The notes below the pieces were generated by a model, which made no database searches, had not been told where the DNA came from, and saw only the letters and a list, made by a program, of their open reading frames with translations. A stretch of 64,000 nucleotides of DNA from Chrysemys picta bellii (Eukaryota; Chordata; Testudines; Emydidae), in assembly GCF_011386835.1 (NCBI RefSeq), contig NC_088796.1, forward strand, positions 67,531,468 through 67,595,467. The letters run 5' to 3'. Below, piece after piece: positions 10,895-22,239 of the stretch. The translations under genes were made by a program, and so were the position numbers. Numbering within the stretch: position 1 is the stretch's first letter; each line of letters starts with the position of its first letter.

Positions 10895-10919
10895 ATGTTT
10901 ATTCAGCATTTTTGCAATT

Positions 10920-11175
10920 TAATTAAGACTTCTCAAATGCAATGTAGCTGAAAAAAAGTCCAACCTAAAAAAATGGCATCTTAACAAACATCTCTTATAA
11001 TCAGAAAAATAGCTATTGGTTATTTTCCTTCCATTGCATACATATTTGTCTTTATGCAAGCTAGTTACTAACTTTAGGGTCCCAGTTTTGCAATGAACTC
11101 TACATGGAGAACTGTACAGAACTCATTACAGTATCAGGCCCTAATTACTATTTTTGAAATTAAAGAAGAATTGTT
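10920..11175. other. No recognisable feature
   Basis: AT-rich spacer between the MRI1 fragment and a Penelope-like relic. Confidence 0.45.
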
Positions 11176-11179
11176 GACA

Positions 11180-11812
11180 CTACAAATTATTTTCATCCAA
11201 AAGAGAGGGTATCTGATATCCAGCACCTCCTTTGATTATAATGTCAGAGTTGTTTCTGAGGCTGTGGATGGCGCTGTGTTCTGTACGGCTGAGGTTATGG
11301 GGCAAGTGATGCTGTTTTTTCACAATTTCAGCCACAGTACGTCTGTGGAAGTACTCTACGTAGAAGTCCAGTCTGTCATTTCGACTGTCAGGAGGATTCC
11401 ATGCAGAATTCTTCTTCTTGTAGTGTTGGAAGGAGAGTTCCTGTAGGTCAGTGCTCTGTTCAGTGGTGTGTTGAAAATATTCCTTGAGTAGGAGATGGCG
11501 AAAGTAGGCTTTCAGATCACTGCAGAACTGTATCACGTGCGTGGGGCTGGTGGGGCAGAGAGTCCCCGAAATAGGACAGACTCTTCTGCCGGGCTAAGTG
11601 TGTGGTTGGATAGATTAACAATATTGTTGGGTGAGTTAAGGGTAGCTCCCTCTGTCATGTAGGAATTTAGATAGTTTACTGTCCTTTTTCCTTTTGTAGA
11701 GAAGTAAAGTGTGCGTTGTAAATGGAGTGTCTTGTTTTTGTAAAGTCCAGCCACATGGACGTTTGTGTGGAAGGTTGGTTTTGTATGAGAGTCTCCAGTT
11801 TTGAGAGCTCAT
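11180..11812 (-). pseudogene. Penelope-like element fragment, N-terminal part of RT protein
   Basis: Two adjacent minus-strand open segments (11754-11533 and 11536-11180) resemble the region before and into the reverse transcriptase of Neptune-type Penelope-like elements: NIVNLSNHTLSPAEESVLFRG, then LSRTEHSAIHSLRNNSDIII. A further upstream part (plus-strand text GTAAAGTCCAGCCACATGGA near 11738) is nearly identical to 44613-44632 in the other Penelope copy, which supports the family call. The catalytic RT palm and the GIY-YIG domain are absent. It is a dead internal fragment. Confidence 0.75.
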
Positions 11813-11814
11813 TC

Positions 11815-12650
11815 TCTCACAGCACCCTGCCCTTGGGGCCAGGTGAGGAGGCATGGGATACAGGGGGGCAGACATAGTGGGGCACACGGGGCTGCTGAGA
11901 GATTACAAACTGGGGTTTCAGAAGGATTAGTTGGGGGAACAGACTGGGGCAGAGGTACGGGGGCTAGTGCGATGACAGCATTGAGCCGGGGCTGAATGGG
12001 AGTGCAGGGCCACATGCGGAGAAATGAGAGGGTGAGTGGGAGTAGGGGGCCACATGGGGATGGAGGGATGGAGTGCAGGGCCACATGGGGACAGGGGAGT
12101 GCAGGGACACATGGGAATAGAGGCAGACATGTCTGACTGAATGGGAAACGCTAGGGGTCAGTCAGAGTCTGTATGGAGGAGACTCCCCAATTCCTGAACA
12201 ATCCCTCCCCCCAACCTGTTCCATATTTCTCCCATCCACACCCAGCAACCCTCCAGGTCCACTCCCAGGCTTCTTCCCAGCAATTACTTCTCTCTCCCTC
12301 AGCTCCTCCGTTACCCCTGACTACTCCAAGCCTTTGCACTGCTTCTAAGGGGTGCAGGAAATACATTTGTGTATTGTAGTTCAAATGAATTATTACTCAA
12401 AGTTCTGTATTAATATGATTAGTGAGGAATCTATTTGTCAAAAAACATTTCCTGAATCTTTTTTGTTATTGTTACACTTACTTGCTGACAGAAATTTTAA
12501 ATAAATTACCAAAATAATTGAAACTGGCATGATTATATTGTGTTATTTTGACAAATAAAATATGCAGATTTTACAGAATTTTAAAATATTGTGCACAGAA
12601 TTTTTATCTTTTTGGTGCAGAATTTCCTCCAGGAGTTCTTCTGGGAGAAT
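11815..12650. repeat. Interspersed repeat with a degenerate short tandem array
   Basis: The first half is GC-rich and holds about four diverged copies of a unit built around GTGCAGGGCCACATGGGGA (11997-12125). The second half is AT-rich and ends in text around TTTTGGTGCAGAATTTCCTC that I associate with turtle interspersed repeats. The open frames on both strands reflect composition, not genes. Confidence 0.45.
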
Positions 12651-12806
12651 GGACCAAAGGGGAAGTTTACTTCTAATTTGTATGTTGCTGCACAAGGCTG
12701 TACTGGTGAACTGGTAGAGAAGACCCAATCAATAACACACTGGTGCTTATAAACTTGGAAGTGTCCAGCCTGTCTGCAGTGGTCCAAAAAGACAGAGAAG
12801 GGCACT

Positions 12807-13799
12807 TGTGACAAAGCTCCTGGCACCAACAGCCTTTCAACCACTCAAGCTCTCTTTTCTGGGCTATGTCAGACCTACCTTCACCCTTGAATTGTTTCCT
12901 GTGGTATCAAGCCCCTGAAACTGACTATTCACAGAAATTCCAGATCCTCTACACCCAAAGGTGCAGTGTACCCTAGTTTTACCTGAAACTACCTCTAAAC
13001 CACACAGCACTTATGATAAAACAAAAGTAGGTTTATTTAAGAAAGAATAAAGATTTAAATAGAAACAAGAAAGAGTGCTGGAAGCAAATGGTTACAATAC
13101 AACATAAAATAATCAAATGTGAACCTCTGGCTATACTTATCAGTAGTTGCCTATTGTATCTAATACAGATTTTCCTCATCACCCCACCTGCCCCAAGTTC
13201 AGTATTTTCTCAATAACCAGGATCCCAAATTTTCATGAAAGTACACTTGCTCCTCAAGTGGTTTCTTCAGTGAATGAATAGTGCCTTTTTCTACACTTTG
13301 TTTTACTGAAAACAGTATTTTGTTTCCATTCACAAGCAGGGCAAAACTCAGTCTATTGTAATGTTCCTTTTTTACCTCTAAGAGGTTTTGATTGTTTGGT
13401 GATGCCTCTGATGATTTCCCACTGAGTTTTGGGAGGAAGGAAAGCTGGTCAACTGAACCTTGTATAACATCACTGGCTGATTAGGAAGGGGTGACACCTC
13501 TCTCTTGCGTGGATGGGCCATCCCTGATGCTCATTACCTCTTGGTGATTAATTTCTACTCCAAGTCCATACAGCATACTTTCAATATAAATGCAATGTTC
13601 CTTAAATATTACCCCTGAATACATCTTGCAATGATTCTGAGTCTTGACTAGTTAGGAGGTTTCTGAAGATACCTCACATGATATCCCTTATGGATAAATA
13701 TCCTGCAAGATATGTTTGGTTTAACGAGTTTGTCAGGCCTGAGGTGAGGATTGTTTACAAAGAACAGGAGACCCTTTGCCAAGGGATCTCTGTGTTACA
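12807..13799. mobile_element. Solo LTR, 993 bp
   Basis: Bounded by TGTGACAAAG and CTGTGTTACA, the TG...CA form of long terminal repeats, with near-matching 5-bp flanks GCACT (12802-12806) and GCAGT (13800-13804). No internal retroviral or gypsy-like region adjoins it, so it is a solo LTR left by recombination. Orientation is not certain; AATAAA-type signals occur on both strands. Confidence 0.65.
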
Positions 13800-13865
13800 G
13801 CAGTAACAAATTTGATTGCAAACTGGGATGTTTAAAATAGGATCATAGAGGATCATAGAGAGGAT

Positions 13866-14041
13866 TTCATAGAATCATAGAATATGAGAGTTGGAAGGGA
13901 CCTCAGGAGGTCATCTAATCCAACCCCCTGCTCAAAGCAGGACCAATCCCCAGATAGATTTTTGCCCCAGATCCCTAAATGGCCCCCTCAAGGACTGAAC
14001 TCACAACCCTGGGTTTAGCAGGCCAATGCTCAAACCACTAT
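13866..14041 (-). repeat. Turtle tRNA-Lys-type SINE
   Basis: Minus-strand SINE of the same family as at 2767. The CR1-like tail lies on the left (TCATAGAATCATAGAATATG) and the tRNA head on the right (read from 14041, TAGTGGTTTGAGCATTGGCC). The head is cut short by a few bases. A local duplication of GGATCATAGA precedes it. Confidence 0.8.
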
Positions 14042-14044
14042 GAA

Positions 14045-15070
14045 AAGAATTTTTCTGAGAATTTGAAAGGTAAATAATAATTAAAATGTAAAAAAAAATT
14101 CCACAAATTATCAGTAACAGTAGATTTTTCTAGATGTCAGTGCCACACATTTGTTTTTACATATTCAGCATATGGTGATTTTCATATTTTGGTGATTTTT
14201 TTGGGGCAGGGGTGGGAGAAGCTTTATGAATTTTTAATTCTTATGAACTTGACTCATAGAGTGTAGGAAGACAACAGGTCAGTTTCATTATATTGGAAAA
14301 TAATCTCCTCCTTGTTTGCTACAGATATTTTAGTCTGGTCATTGTACTAGTACAATGTGTATACTGCTTTCTCTGATACACTTTTGCAATAATATCATTA
14401 TAATGCACTGGTTCAGTTAAAAATCATTATAAAGAGCCTGTTCCACACTCTTGAGTGTAAGATACTTGCAGCTGAACTCAGTAACTTGTCAAGCCCAGCT
14501 GCTAGATATAAAAGGAGATGGAAGTAAGCAAGATGAGGAGAGGTTCAGTAATGGGTGAATGTTGTGCCACTAGTTGGACTCCAGAAAGGGAGTTTTTATA
14601 TATTTAAAAAAAAAAATTGGTAGCAGGAAGGATGCTTATCTGAACTTGTGTATGCCTTTTGAAAAGGAAGGCCTTTTTTGTTGAACTATTATATCTCACA
14701 CAGGGGAGGACTTAAAGCTTCTTTAAGTGGTTTGTTTTGGCCTCTCACACCATGTTGCTGTGATATGTCTTCTATAGGTATACATATACAGAATTTACAT
14801 TCTCCACTAGTATGCAGCTACTTTGACAATCAGCATTCCATGAGAGGTTCCTTTTTTTCAGGATAGAATGTGAAAAATAATGTATCCTTTGAAACTATAA
14901 AGGGAATAGAGATAAGCAGAATGTTATTTTGGCTGGGTACCTGGAAGAGCATCCTATCTCTTGTGAAAAATGCTTAGTATTCTTAATGATCACAGGTGGT
15001 CAGGAGTTCAGTTCAGTGCTTCATCATATAATCTTAGTTGTGTGGAAATTCTATCCTAAACAGTAGAGAG
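14045..15070. other. No recognisable feature
   Basis: AT-rich single-copy-looking sequence. No supportable gene or repeat. Confidence 0.45.
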
Positions 15071-15074
15071 TCAA

Positions 15075-15284
15075 GTATCAGAGGGGTAGCCGTGTTAGTC
15101 TGAATCTGTAAAAAGCAACAGAGGGTCCTGTGGCACCTCGTTATCTCCATACTGATTTATACCTGCCTCTGGAGATTTCCATTACTTGCATCTGAAGAAG
15201 TGAGGTTCTTACCCAAGAAAGCTTATGCTCCCAATACTTCTGTTAGTCTCAAAGGTGCCACAGGACCCTCTGTTGCTTTTTAGT
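15075..15284 (+). repeat. Penelope-derived terminal repeat with hammerhead-like core (copy A)
   Basis: The block from 15075 starts GTATCAGAGGGGTAGCCGTG and ends with an inverted copy of its own early part (GCAACAGAGGGTCCTGTGGC on the left; its complement near 15255-15275). This is the mixed direct/inverted end structure of Penelope-like elements. On the plus strand, CTGAAGA (15192-15198) is followed by a partly decayed hairpin, GAAA (15217-15220), and GC-TTAT-GC-T-C (15221-15230), the order of a hammerhead ribozyme core. Confidence 0.6.
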
Positions 15285-15289
15285 AGAGA

Positions 15290-15968
15290 GTCAGTGGTAG
15301 AACCCACTTTCCTTCTAAATATCCATAATAGTACTACTAGCACTTCTTGCACTAATGATGCATTGTATAGATAGCATGATAGTATTGTTAGATTGCCAAT
15401 AGTCATGTTCACAACAATCTAATGATGTGTACATGACTTCAGCTAGGTTAGCATAACAATTAATTTGTAGTAACCGAACAGAACCTGGTGAAAAGTGTAG
15501 CATGTGGGATTTACCCATTTTATAGTAATAACATGAAAAAAGTCAGACAAAATGGTTTTCTGTAAGGCATCTACTGCTATTTAATTAGCCTAATACAACA
15601 TAAATGGAATTAAACAGTTTGCTAGTTTGCCTTTTAAGTGCAATATGGAAATGGAAAGTGCAGCTTCAGGGCAGAGAATTTTTGTCAGTAACTCTAAGTG
15701 CAGCAAATGAGTGTGCAGTAAGAGCTACTTATTAAAGAATCCTTTCTCAGTCCTTTTGGGGAATTTATGGCAATGTACTACATTCATTATCTGCCTACTT
15801 TTTGTAGGTGAAGCTGCAATGTATTTCAGAGTCCAGCTGAGAGAAGAACATTATAGTGAGAGAGAAGGGAAGCTGGGAGAAGTTAGCCTAAGATGAACTT
15901 GAGGAAAAGATGAGTGTGCATGCCCCTCCTTCACCATCTTTGCACACCCCTGCACTTCCCTCCAAGAG
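15290..15968. other. No recognisable feature
   Basis: Unassigned sequence before a hAT MITE. Confidence 0.45.
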
Positions 15969-15977
15969 AGTGTAGAG

Positions 15978-16196
15978 CAGGGGTTCTGAAACTGGGGGTC
16001 AGGACCCCTCAGGGGGTCACGAGGTTATTACATGGGGGGTTGTGAACTGTCAGCCTCCACCCTAAACCCTGCTTTGCCTCCAGCATTTATAATGGTATTA
16101 AAGATACAAAAAAGTGTTTTTAATTTATAAGGGGGATCACATTCAGAGGCTTGCTATGTGAAAGGGGTCACCAGTACAAAAGTTTGAGAACCACTA
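15978..16196. mobile_element. hAT MITE, 219 bp
   Basis: Ends CAGGGGTTCTGAAACTGGG and, from the right inward, TAGTGGTTCTCAAACTTTT. Flanks GTGTAGAG (15970-15977) and GTATAGAA (16197-16204) match at 6 of 8 positions, as expected of an old 8-bp hAT duplication. Same family as 22017-22229. Non-coding. Confidence 0.75.
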
Positions 16197-16334
16197 GTAT
16201 AGAATAACTGTGACCTCTCACTCTAGCTCCCCCATCCCATGAGAGTGCTAGTCATCTCAACTGTGAGTAGGACACAAGAACCATCTCCTGTGAAAGTAAA
16301 AATCAAGCCTTTTCCTCTTATAAGCCTATAGACC

Positions 16335-16594
16335 CAGCATAGCAGTACAACCATGAAACTCAGGGGTGTGAAAAACCCATACTCCTGAGTCATGTAGTTA
16401 TACCAACGTAACCCCCGGTGTAGACAATGCTATGCTGGTGAGAGAGCTTCTCCCTGTGACATAGTTACCGCCTCTTGAGGCAGTGGATTAACTACACCAA
16501 TGGCAGAAGCTCTCCTGTCAGCATAGGTGCATCTTCACTGAAGTGGTAGTGGTGCAGCTACTCCAGTGTAGTGTTTTATGTGTAGACCTACCCT
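16335..16594 (-). mobile_element. Harbinger MITE, end-truncated
   Basis: The right end read inward is AAGGGTAGGTCTACACATAA, like the Harbinger ends at 1543 and 47432. The interior has palindromic blocks around AGAGCTTCTCCC and AGAAGCTCTCC. The left end is not recognisable, so no target duplication can be called. Confidence 0.6.
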
Positions 16595-16889
16595 TACTCT
16601 TGGTTACAGTATACAGTGGAGACTGTCTTCTGTGAATGGGATGTCCTGGCATTCCTTGTGCAGCATGCTTTGTTCTGTGGCTGACTCTCACAACTCTGTC
16701 TCCAGTCTATTTCTCTGACTTCGTCCCAAGCAATTGGGTGTTTTTCTTCAAATGCAGGCTCCCTGAGGTAAGGGATTCACATCTCAGTTCACATGACTGG
16801 CAGTGAAAGTTTTTAACTCTTTACACTTTTCCTGAATGCACAGAACCCTAACAAGGCAAATAAACCAAATTCCCCATTTATTTATCTCC

Positions 16890-17003
16890 AGATGTCCCGA
16901 TTTTATAGGGACACTCCTGATATTTGGGGCTTTGTTTTATATGGGCAGCTCTTACCCTTGCCCCCCTCCAGATTTTTCACACTTGCTATCTGATCACCCT
17001 ACC
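16890..17003. mobile_element. Short MITE-like repeat (GGGTGACCAGA family)
   Basis: Begins CCAGATGTCCCGATTTTATA and ends TATCTGATCACCCTA, giving an inverted pair of ends. Related at the ends to the GC-rich repeats at 1-634 and 42009. About 110 bp, non-coding. Confidence 0.6.
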
Positions 17004-17028
17004 TAGGACAGCAACAGGTTTTATGTAT

Positions 17029-17250
17029 CAGGGGTAGCCGTGTTAGTCTGTATCTACAAAAACAACAAGGAGTCTGGTGGTACCTTAAAGACTAACAGAT
17101 TTATTTGGGCATAAGCTATCGTGAGGAAAAACCTCACAAAGAAGAAGGTTTTTACCCATCCGAAGAAGTGAGGTTTTTACCCACGAAAGCTTATGCCCAA
17201 ATAAATCTGTTGGTCTTTAAGGTGCCACCAGACTCCTTGTTGTTTTTAAC
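17029..17250. repeat. Penelope-derived inverted repeat (copy B), long hairpin
   Basis: A 57-bp arm at 17061-17117 is repeated as its reverse complement at 17188-17244 with only two mismatches, around a 70-bp centre. Each arm carries the GACTAACAGATTTATTTGGG and GCATAAGCT segments of the Penelope end. The right arm leads from CCGAAGA (17160-17166) through a partial hairpin to GAAA (17185-17188). The core is mutated (CUGA to CCGA), so ribozyme activity is unlikely. Confidence 0.7.
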
Positions 17251-17559
17251 AGGCTTTATGACACTTGGACCCAGCCCTTGCTGGGGAACCATAACCAGGC
17301 AGGACAAGGTAGGCACCTGATAAGGCAACTTGGTCCCCTTGGTGCGCTTGTAAGTAAAAAAACGCTGCAACTATAATAGCGTGCGCCCACACCACCTAGC
17401 AGGCAGGTGAGTCCCAGCTACAAGCTACCCAGGAGGAGGAGGAGGACCACTGCTCCCTCTGCCAGATTACCATCCATTAACCGTTAAGCCAACGGCATCC
17501 CCAAGCTTCAGAACGCAGCGTTTATAGCTAGCGGCGCACACAGAGGCCACGCCCTCCTC

Positions 17560-18300
17560 ACGTCTTCCAGTGTCCCGTCCACTAGCCTCCTCTGCCAATC
17601 GCCTGGCTTCCTTTAGAGCAGGGGCGGGAACTGCAGGTCATTTTTCTCTACGGAATTGGTTGCTGGACCTAGAGTGTCACGAGGGGGCGGGGTTCATGTG
17701 GATTGGCTGTGGGGTGGCGAGAGGTCTGCGCTGATTCGTTGGCAGCGCTCACGGGACGCTGGCGGGGCTGTGACGTCGCGCTGTGGTGGAGGGGCTCGGC
17801 TTGTCAGGTAGGAAGGTGCCGCGCGCGGCGCGGTTCGGCGGCCCCGTATCCCGGCAGCGGGGCTTGGGCGCGGCAGCGGGGTGGGAAGGGGACAGGAGAG
17901 GTGGTCTCTGTTCCAGCCTGGGCCTTGTCTGCGGGACTGTGGTGGGCAGGATGGGGGGCGGCTAGGCCCAGTTCGCTGAGTTACCTGCAGCCGGGCAGGG
18001 GCGGAGGCAGCCGGGTCCCGTGGCCCGTGGGGCGCCTGCGAGTACCCGGTGCCGCTTGTCAGCCCGTGTCCAGCGAGCGACAGCCTGCCCGGCTCCTCCC
18101 GTGGCGAGGGTCGCTGTGTGCCGCGCCCTCTCCAGCCTCGTCAGTGTCGCCCCCACTCCTGGCCTGAGAGCGCGGGGTGCGGGCGTCACTGCGCGCTGGC
18201 CGGAGGTCTGCGTACGAGGGTGAGGCGTTGCTGGGTATCAGCCAGTGGAGGGTACTTGGGTATTTGCTTCAGCCCTCCCCTCCTGCCAAGGTACTTCACT
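17560..18300 (+). promoter_or_regulatory. FER: CpG-island promoter, probable FER promoter
   Basis: The only long CpG-dense, non-repetitive stretch in the window. CCAAT-box matches lie at 17595-17599 (plus) and 17655-17659 and 17702-17706 (ATTGG, minus). A perfect GC box GGGGGCGGGG lies at 17683-17692 and a CRE-like TGACGTCG at 17771-17778. No TATA box is seen, which fits a housekeeping-type dispersed promoter. FER is broadly expressed. Assignment to FER is inferred from strand, distance and the absence of any other coding exon between here and 58713. A different or bidirectional transcript is possible. Confidence 0.6.
17710..17807 (+). other. FER: Possible untranslated exon 1 of FER
   Basis: The stretch just downstream of the GC box ends in a strong splice donor CAG|GTAGGA (cut after 17807). 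A second possible donor, GAGG|GTGAGG, lies at 18219/18220. Either could splice to the acceptor at 58712. The start is a guess from promoter position; transcript data are needed to place it. Confidence 0.4.
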
Positions 18301-18319
18301 CCACAGCTGCTCCCTCGCC

Positions 18320-18560
18320 CCCTTTAGTATACGCCCTCTTCCCTCCCCTTTCCGCTTAGCTGCTCGCCTCCTAGCGACCCCCCCCCCCGTTGTTGCGCTT
18401 ATGTGCCATTAGCTGTACGCTCGCTTTGTTCACTCTCCTGGTGTGCTACAACCCTGGTTGTTCAGACTGTATATTCTTTGGAGAAGGGACTGGGGATTCC
18501 TGCTTGTGCAATGGGATTCCATTCGAGATTGGATCTTGGGCACTGTTTTAATAAACAGTA
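18320..18560. other. No recognisable feature
   Basis: Short spacer downstream of the CpG island, with a C homopolymer near 18378. Confidence 0.4.
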
Positions 18561-18565
18561 GTTAT

Positions 18566-18696
18566 AGTATCAGGGGTAGCCATGTTAATCTGGATCTGTA
18601 AAAAACAACAAAGAGTCCTATGGCACCTTATAGACTAACAGATGTATAGGAGCATAAGCTTTCGTGGGTGAATACCCACTTCGTCAGATGCATGTA
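18566..18696 (-). repeat. Penelope-derived repeat with best hammerhead-like core (copy C)
   Basis: Starts AGTATCAGGGGTAGCCATG on the plus strand. On the minus strand it reads CTGACGA (18687-18681), one extra A, a perfect 6-bp stem with tetraloop (18679-18664), GAAA (18663-18660), then GC-TTAT-GC closed by T and a C at 18650. All invariant hammerhead core positions are present except for the additional A before stem II. Stem I pairing is weak. Confidence 0.65.
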
Positions 18697-18699
18697 GTT

Positions 18700-19765
18700 A
18701 TAGGTGTAGGGTTCTGAGTGGGGGCAGGGATAGGGTGTGGGGGTGAGCCTGAGAAAGTTCTTTGCAAGGGAAAAGCTGGAGCCTGCTGATTTTTGACCCC
18801 GGGCTCCTAACTGTTACTATCAAAATAGAGATCAAGCCTAGCTGCTCCTAACACACTAACAATTCTGGACCCTGATGAATTCCTGTGGATGAGCATTGCA
18901 AAAACCCACCTGCAGCTTACTCTTGATAATTGGTTTAAAACCCAAATTTGCATCACAAACCTACATGAAGTGTTTTAGAATGTTGTCAGTCTGAGGTTAT
19001 GTTAAAATAAAATAAATGGCACTGTAGTGAAAGGAAAGGCTGAGAAACTATGTCCTTGTCAGATTCAAAGAATAGCTACGGACAAAGTTGGGCAGACACA
19101 TTGTTTAGATTAGAATGAAATTTGTTGTAAACTAAAAATCAGTGAATATTTTCAAGCAGAATATTCATGGAACCTTATTAAGAAACAAAGATGTGTTCTC
19201 TAGAAGATTAGCTTTATTATTTGCATAGCGCTATCAATGTACACGGTGCTTTTAAATAATAAGTGAAAGGCCCCTGCCTTGAGCAGTTTAGAATGAACAA
19301 GGAGAGAGGTATGGGGAGGCTGAGTTGCAATAGTGAATGACCACAGGGTAAACATAGAGTAACATATGCATCTGGTAAATTCCTCCTTTTTGTTCTCTCA
19401 ATGTAGTATAACAACTTGAAAATATTGTCTACAGTGAATTTATGGGTGGAGGTTATTGCTGGGAGGCTAACATGAAAGAAGTGAGCTTTGAGGAGATCTT
19501 TGAACTAGAAGAACAAGTTTGTATGATTGTATAGGGTCAGCAATAGTACTTTCAGAGGTCATCTCTTAAACAGATAAATTAAAATAACTAATAACTTTGC
19601 TTAATCTAAATTAAATATCTATATAGTATATATAAAATGGCAAACTAAGGATTATTTAATTACAAGATTTTAGATAATTTAAGTACAGAATTTTCTGTTT
19701 CTTGTATTAAGTCACTGTTTCCAAAACTTTGATCTCATAGATTCAATCCTACATCTCTTTTATTT
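18700..19765. other. Presumed intron, no recognisable feature
   Basis: AT-rich sequence without a defensible gene or repeat boundary. Confidence 0.45.
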
Positions 19766-19769
19766 GTAT

Positions 19770-20087
19770 TATGGTAGTACCTGGAGACTGCAGTCAGGAT
19801 TGAGGATCCTATTATGAAAAGATGCTGGACAAGGTTAGGTACTCAAGGTTCCTGACATGAAGAATTTACAGTCTAAAACAAGAAGTAAAAAATGGGTGTA
19901 ACAATTAGTAGAAGAGAAGCGGGAGGGAGGATGAGTGTTAAATATGGGAAGGAGGATTTAGATCGGTGGTTCTGAACCTCTCCCATATGATGACCCTGTG
20001 TTACAACAGGAAGTTCTCTTCTCCCACAAATTTCAGGACCCATGATCCCATTTAGATAAGGAAGGTGGTTGTAACTCCCTAAAACAA
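19770..20087. repeat. Old repeat fragments (amniote repeat, then hAT MITE remnant)
   Basis: 19770-19900 resembles an old amniote repeat (GGTAGTACCTGGAGACTGCA, then ATTTACAGTCTAAAACAAG). 19963-20087 begins CGGTGGTTCTGAACCTCTC, the hAT-end motif of the family at 15978 and 22017, but has no clear second end. Confidence 0.4.
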
Positions 20088-20089
20088 GG

Positions 20090-22008
20090 ATGGGGAAGGA
20101 AGGAAGGGTAGGTGGAAGGCAATGACAGCCCCTATGTTCAGAATGCTATGATTTACTTGTTCCAATGCAAATTCTGTCCTTGGTTTGCTTATATATAGCT
20201 TCTCCTCCTGGAGTATCACATGTTAATTTGAATATTGGATATTGGTTCAGTGCTGTGAGTGTACAACTTTATTTCCTTCAAGGCTCTACTCTGATCGTTC
20301 TGTTTCTCGTCTATTTATGGTGCTGTGATGTGTATGGTAAGGGCCAAGCTTAAAGTGGTGTGATCTTTTACTGTATTCTGATGACTTAATGTTTAACGTC
20401 AGACTAAATTAATTTTAATGAGACATTAGAAAGAAGAAAAAGTAGCTGATAAAAAAAGTGAGATTTCTGTGAGAGATGTAGAAAGTAAAGTGTAGATAAG
20501 GTTGGAATTTTTAGAAGCTCAGACTTTATGCAAAAGGGAAGAGGGAGCTAACTTACTAAACTGGACCAGAAGTGGATTATATAGCACCTACTGAATTCAT
20601 CCTAATTTCAAAATGTACTCCTGTACTTTTCATGGACTTCTTTAATTTAGCATATTATTTTGTAGCATGAGGAGGAAGGGTGTCTTGCTAATGGGAGGTG
20701 GGTTGACACAGGATTCTTGCCTTGGGCAAGTCTAGATTGATTCTGTTTTCCCCCTGTGCTGCATCTCACGTTACTCTCCACATTGCCTTTTCCACTTACT
20801 GTCAGTCGCTGACCTGGTGTTTGAACTGGGAACCAACAGGGTGAAGTAAGGTATGTTGCCCAGTCATGCTGGGGGCACGGAAAAACTGGCGTAAAGCCCA
20901 GACAGAGCTGCTTCATACAGGGAGGTAGCCTAGTTGCATGAGGTCATCTGCTTACAGGGAGGAGTCTGCTAATGTGTGGGAAGTGGGCTTACAGAAGGGA
21001 AAGGGGGGTTCCTTTTACTGACTGGCATGTTGTGGGTGGGAGAAGAGGGAGAGAGTTTATGTAGTGTACTTCCCTCTGGAGCAAATATTTGTTGTTCTTC
21101 CTACTAAATGTTAAATTTTACTTTAAAGCCTTTTTTTATTACTCAACACTCAACACTAACTTAATTATAAATTGTTCTGAATTACTTATTTAGGAGTTGT
21201 ATACAAACTATAGTGTACTTAGAGTATTCTTAAAAATGGAAGAGAAAATTAATACGAATAAAACAGTGTTCACCTCAAATTACAATAGAAAGCTCTGTTC
21301 ATCAAAAATGTGTATATGGAATACATTTTTAAACAATGAGAGGACTTAAAATAATTTATATTTAAATGAACATAGTTTCTAAGATACAGATTTTTATTAT
21401 CATAATGTGCTGTTGCAAATTACTTTGTTTTTGAAGACTAAATATTAATGAAAATATAAAATTTTGTTTTTAAATTTGGTTCAGAGATTTCTTTGAGGTG
21501 AATATTAATATCCATGCAGCATTAGCCTCAGAGTATAAACTTGTTAGTAAAGGCTTAAAAAAATTAACTATAACACTTCATTTTGACTCAAGATAAATTC
21601 ATTTTTTAAACATAGTTCCATACTGGAGTTACAGCACACAATTTATAGAAAGGATTTTGAAGAAGAGAGCTTTTAGGACCATCATTGCTATTCTAATTTG
21701 CTGTCAACATAACATTTAAGCTTAAAAGAATGAAGTGGAAAAACTAGGCTCTTTGTTATCTTGTGTTGTCCTCTCCTGCAGGGCATTTCCTTTCTATCAT
21801 ACCAAATATAAGAAGGCAGAGCAGCCGGTTTGGTTTAAGAGTTTTGTGCTGGTTTAGAGTCTCGTTCAGATGGGCTGCCTGCCTATAGTCAACCATGCAA
21901 CTTGGAGGCAAGGGGGAGCTTTTAACCCCTTTATGCATTTCTCATTCTCTGTCTGTGCTGTTTTGCTTCTTGTTCTGTTTCCGTTTCTAAATTAGTTCCT
22001 AAGGATTG
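20090..22008. other. Presumed intron, no recognisable feature
   Basis: Nearly 2 kb of AT-rich sequence with only small chance open frames. Confidence 0.45.
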
Positions 22009-22016
22009 CTCTAGAT

Positions 22017-22229
22017 CAGTGGTTCTCAGACTTGTACTGCTGACCTCTTTCACATAGCAAGCCTCTGAGTGTGACCCCCTTATAAATTAAAAACACTTTT
22101 AAATATATTTAACACCATTATAAATGGAGGCAAAGCGGGGTTTGGGGTGGAGGCTGAGAGCTTGCAACCCCTCATGTAATAACCTTGTGACCACCTGAGA
22201 GGGCCTGACCGCCAGTTTGAGAACCCTTG
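22017..22229. mobile_element. hAT MITE, 213 bp, perfect 8-bp target duplication
   Basis: Ends CAGTGGTTCTCAGACTT and, inward from the right, CAAGGGTTCTCAAACTG (13 of 17 identical). CTCTAGAT is repeated exactly at 22009-22016 and 22230-22237. Eight-base duplications and CA-starting ends are hallmarks of the hAT superfamily. No coding capacity. Confidence 0.88.
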
Positions 22230-22239
22230 CTCTAGATTC

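Noticed and set aside
11997..12125. Short tandem array considered as CRISPR-like or satellite
   Set aside because: Units are diverged, contiguous and GC-rich inside an interspersed repeat. No unique spacers, and the genome is vertebrate.
17703..18167. 154-codon open frame across the CpG island
   Set aside because: GC-rich sequence with several overlapping frames on both strands. Composition is arginine/glycine-rich with no domain. Better read as 5' UTR/promoter.
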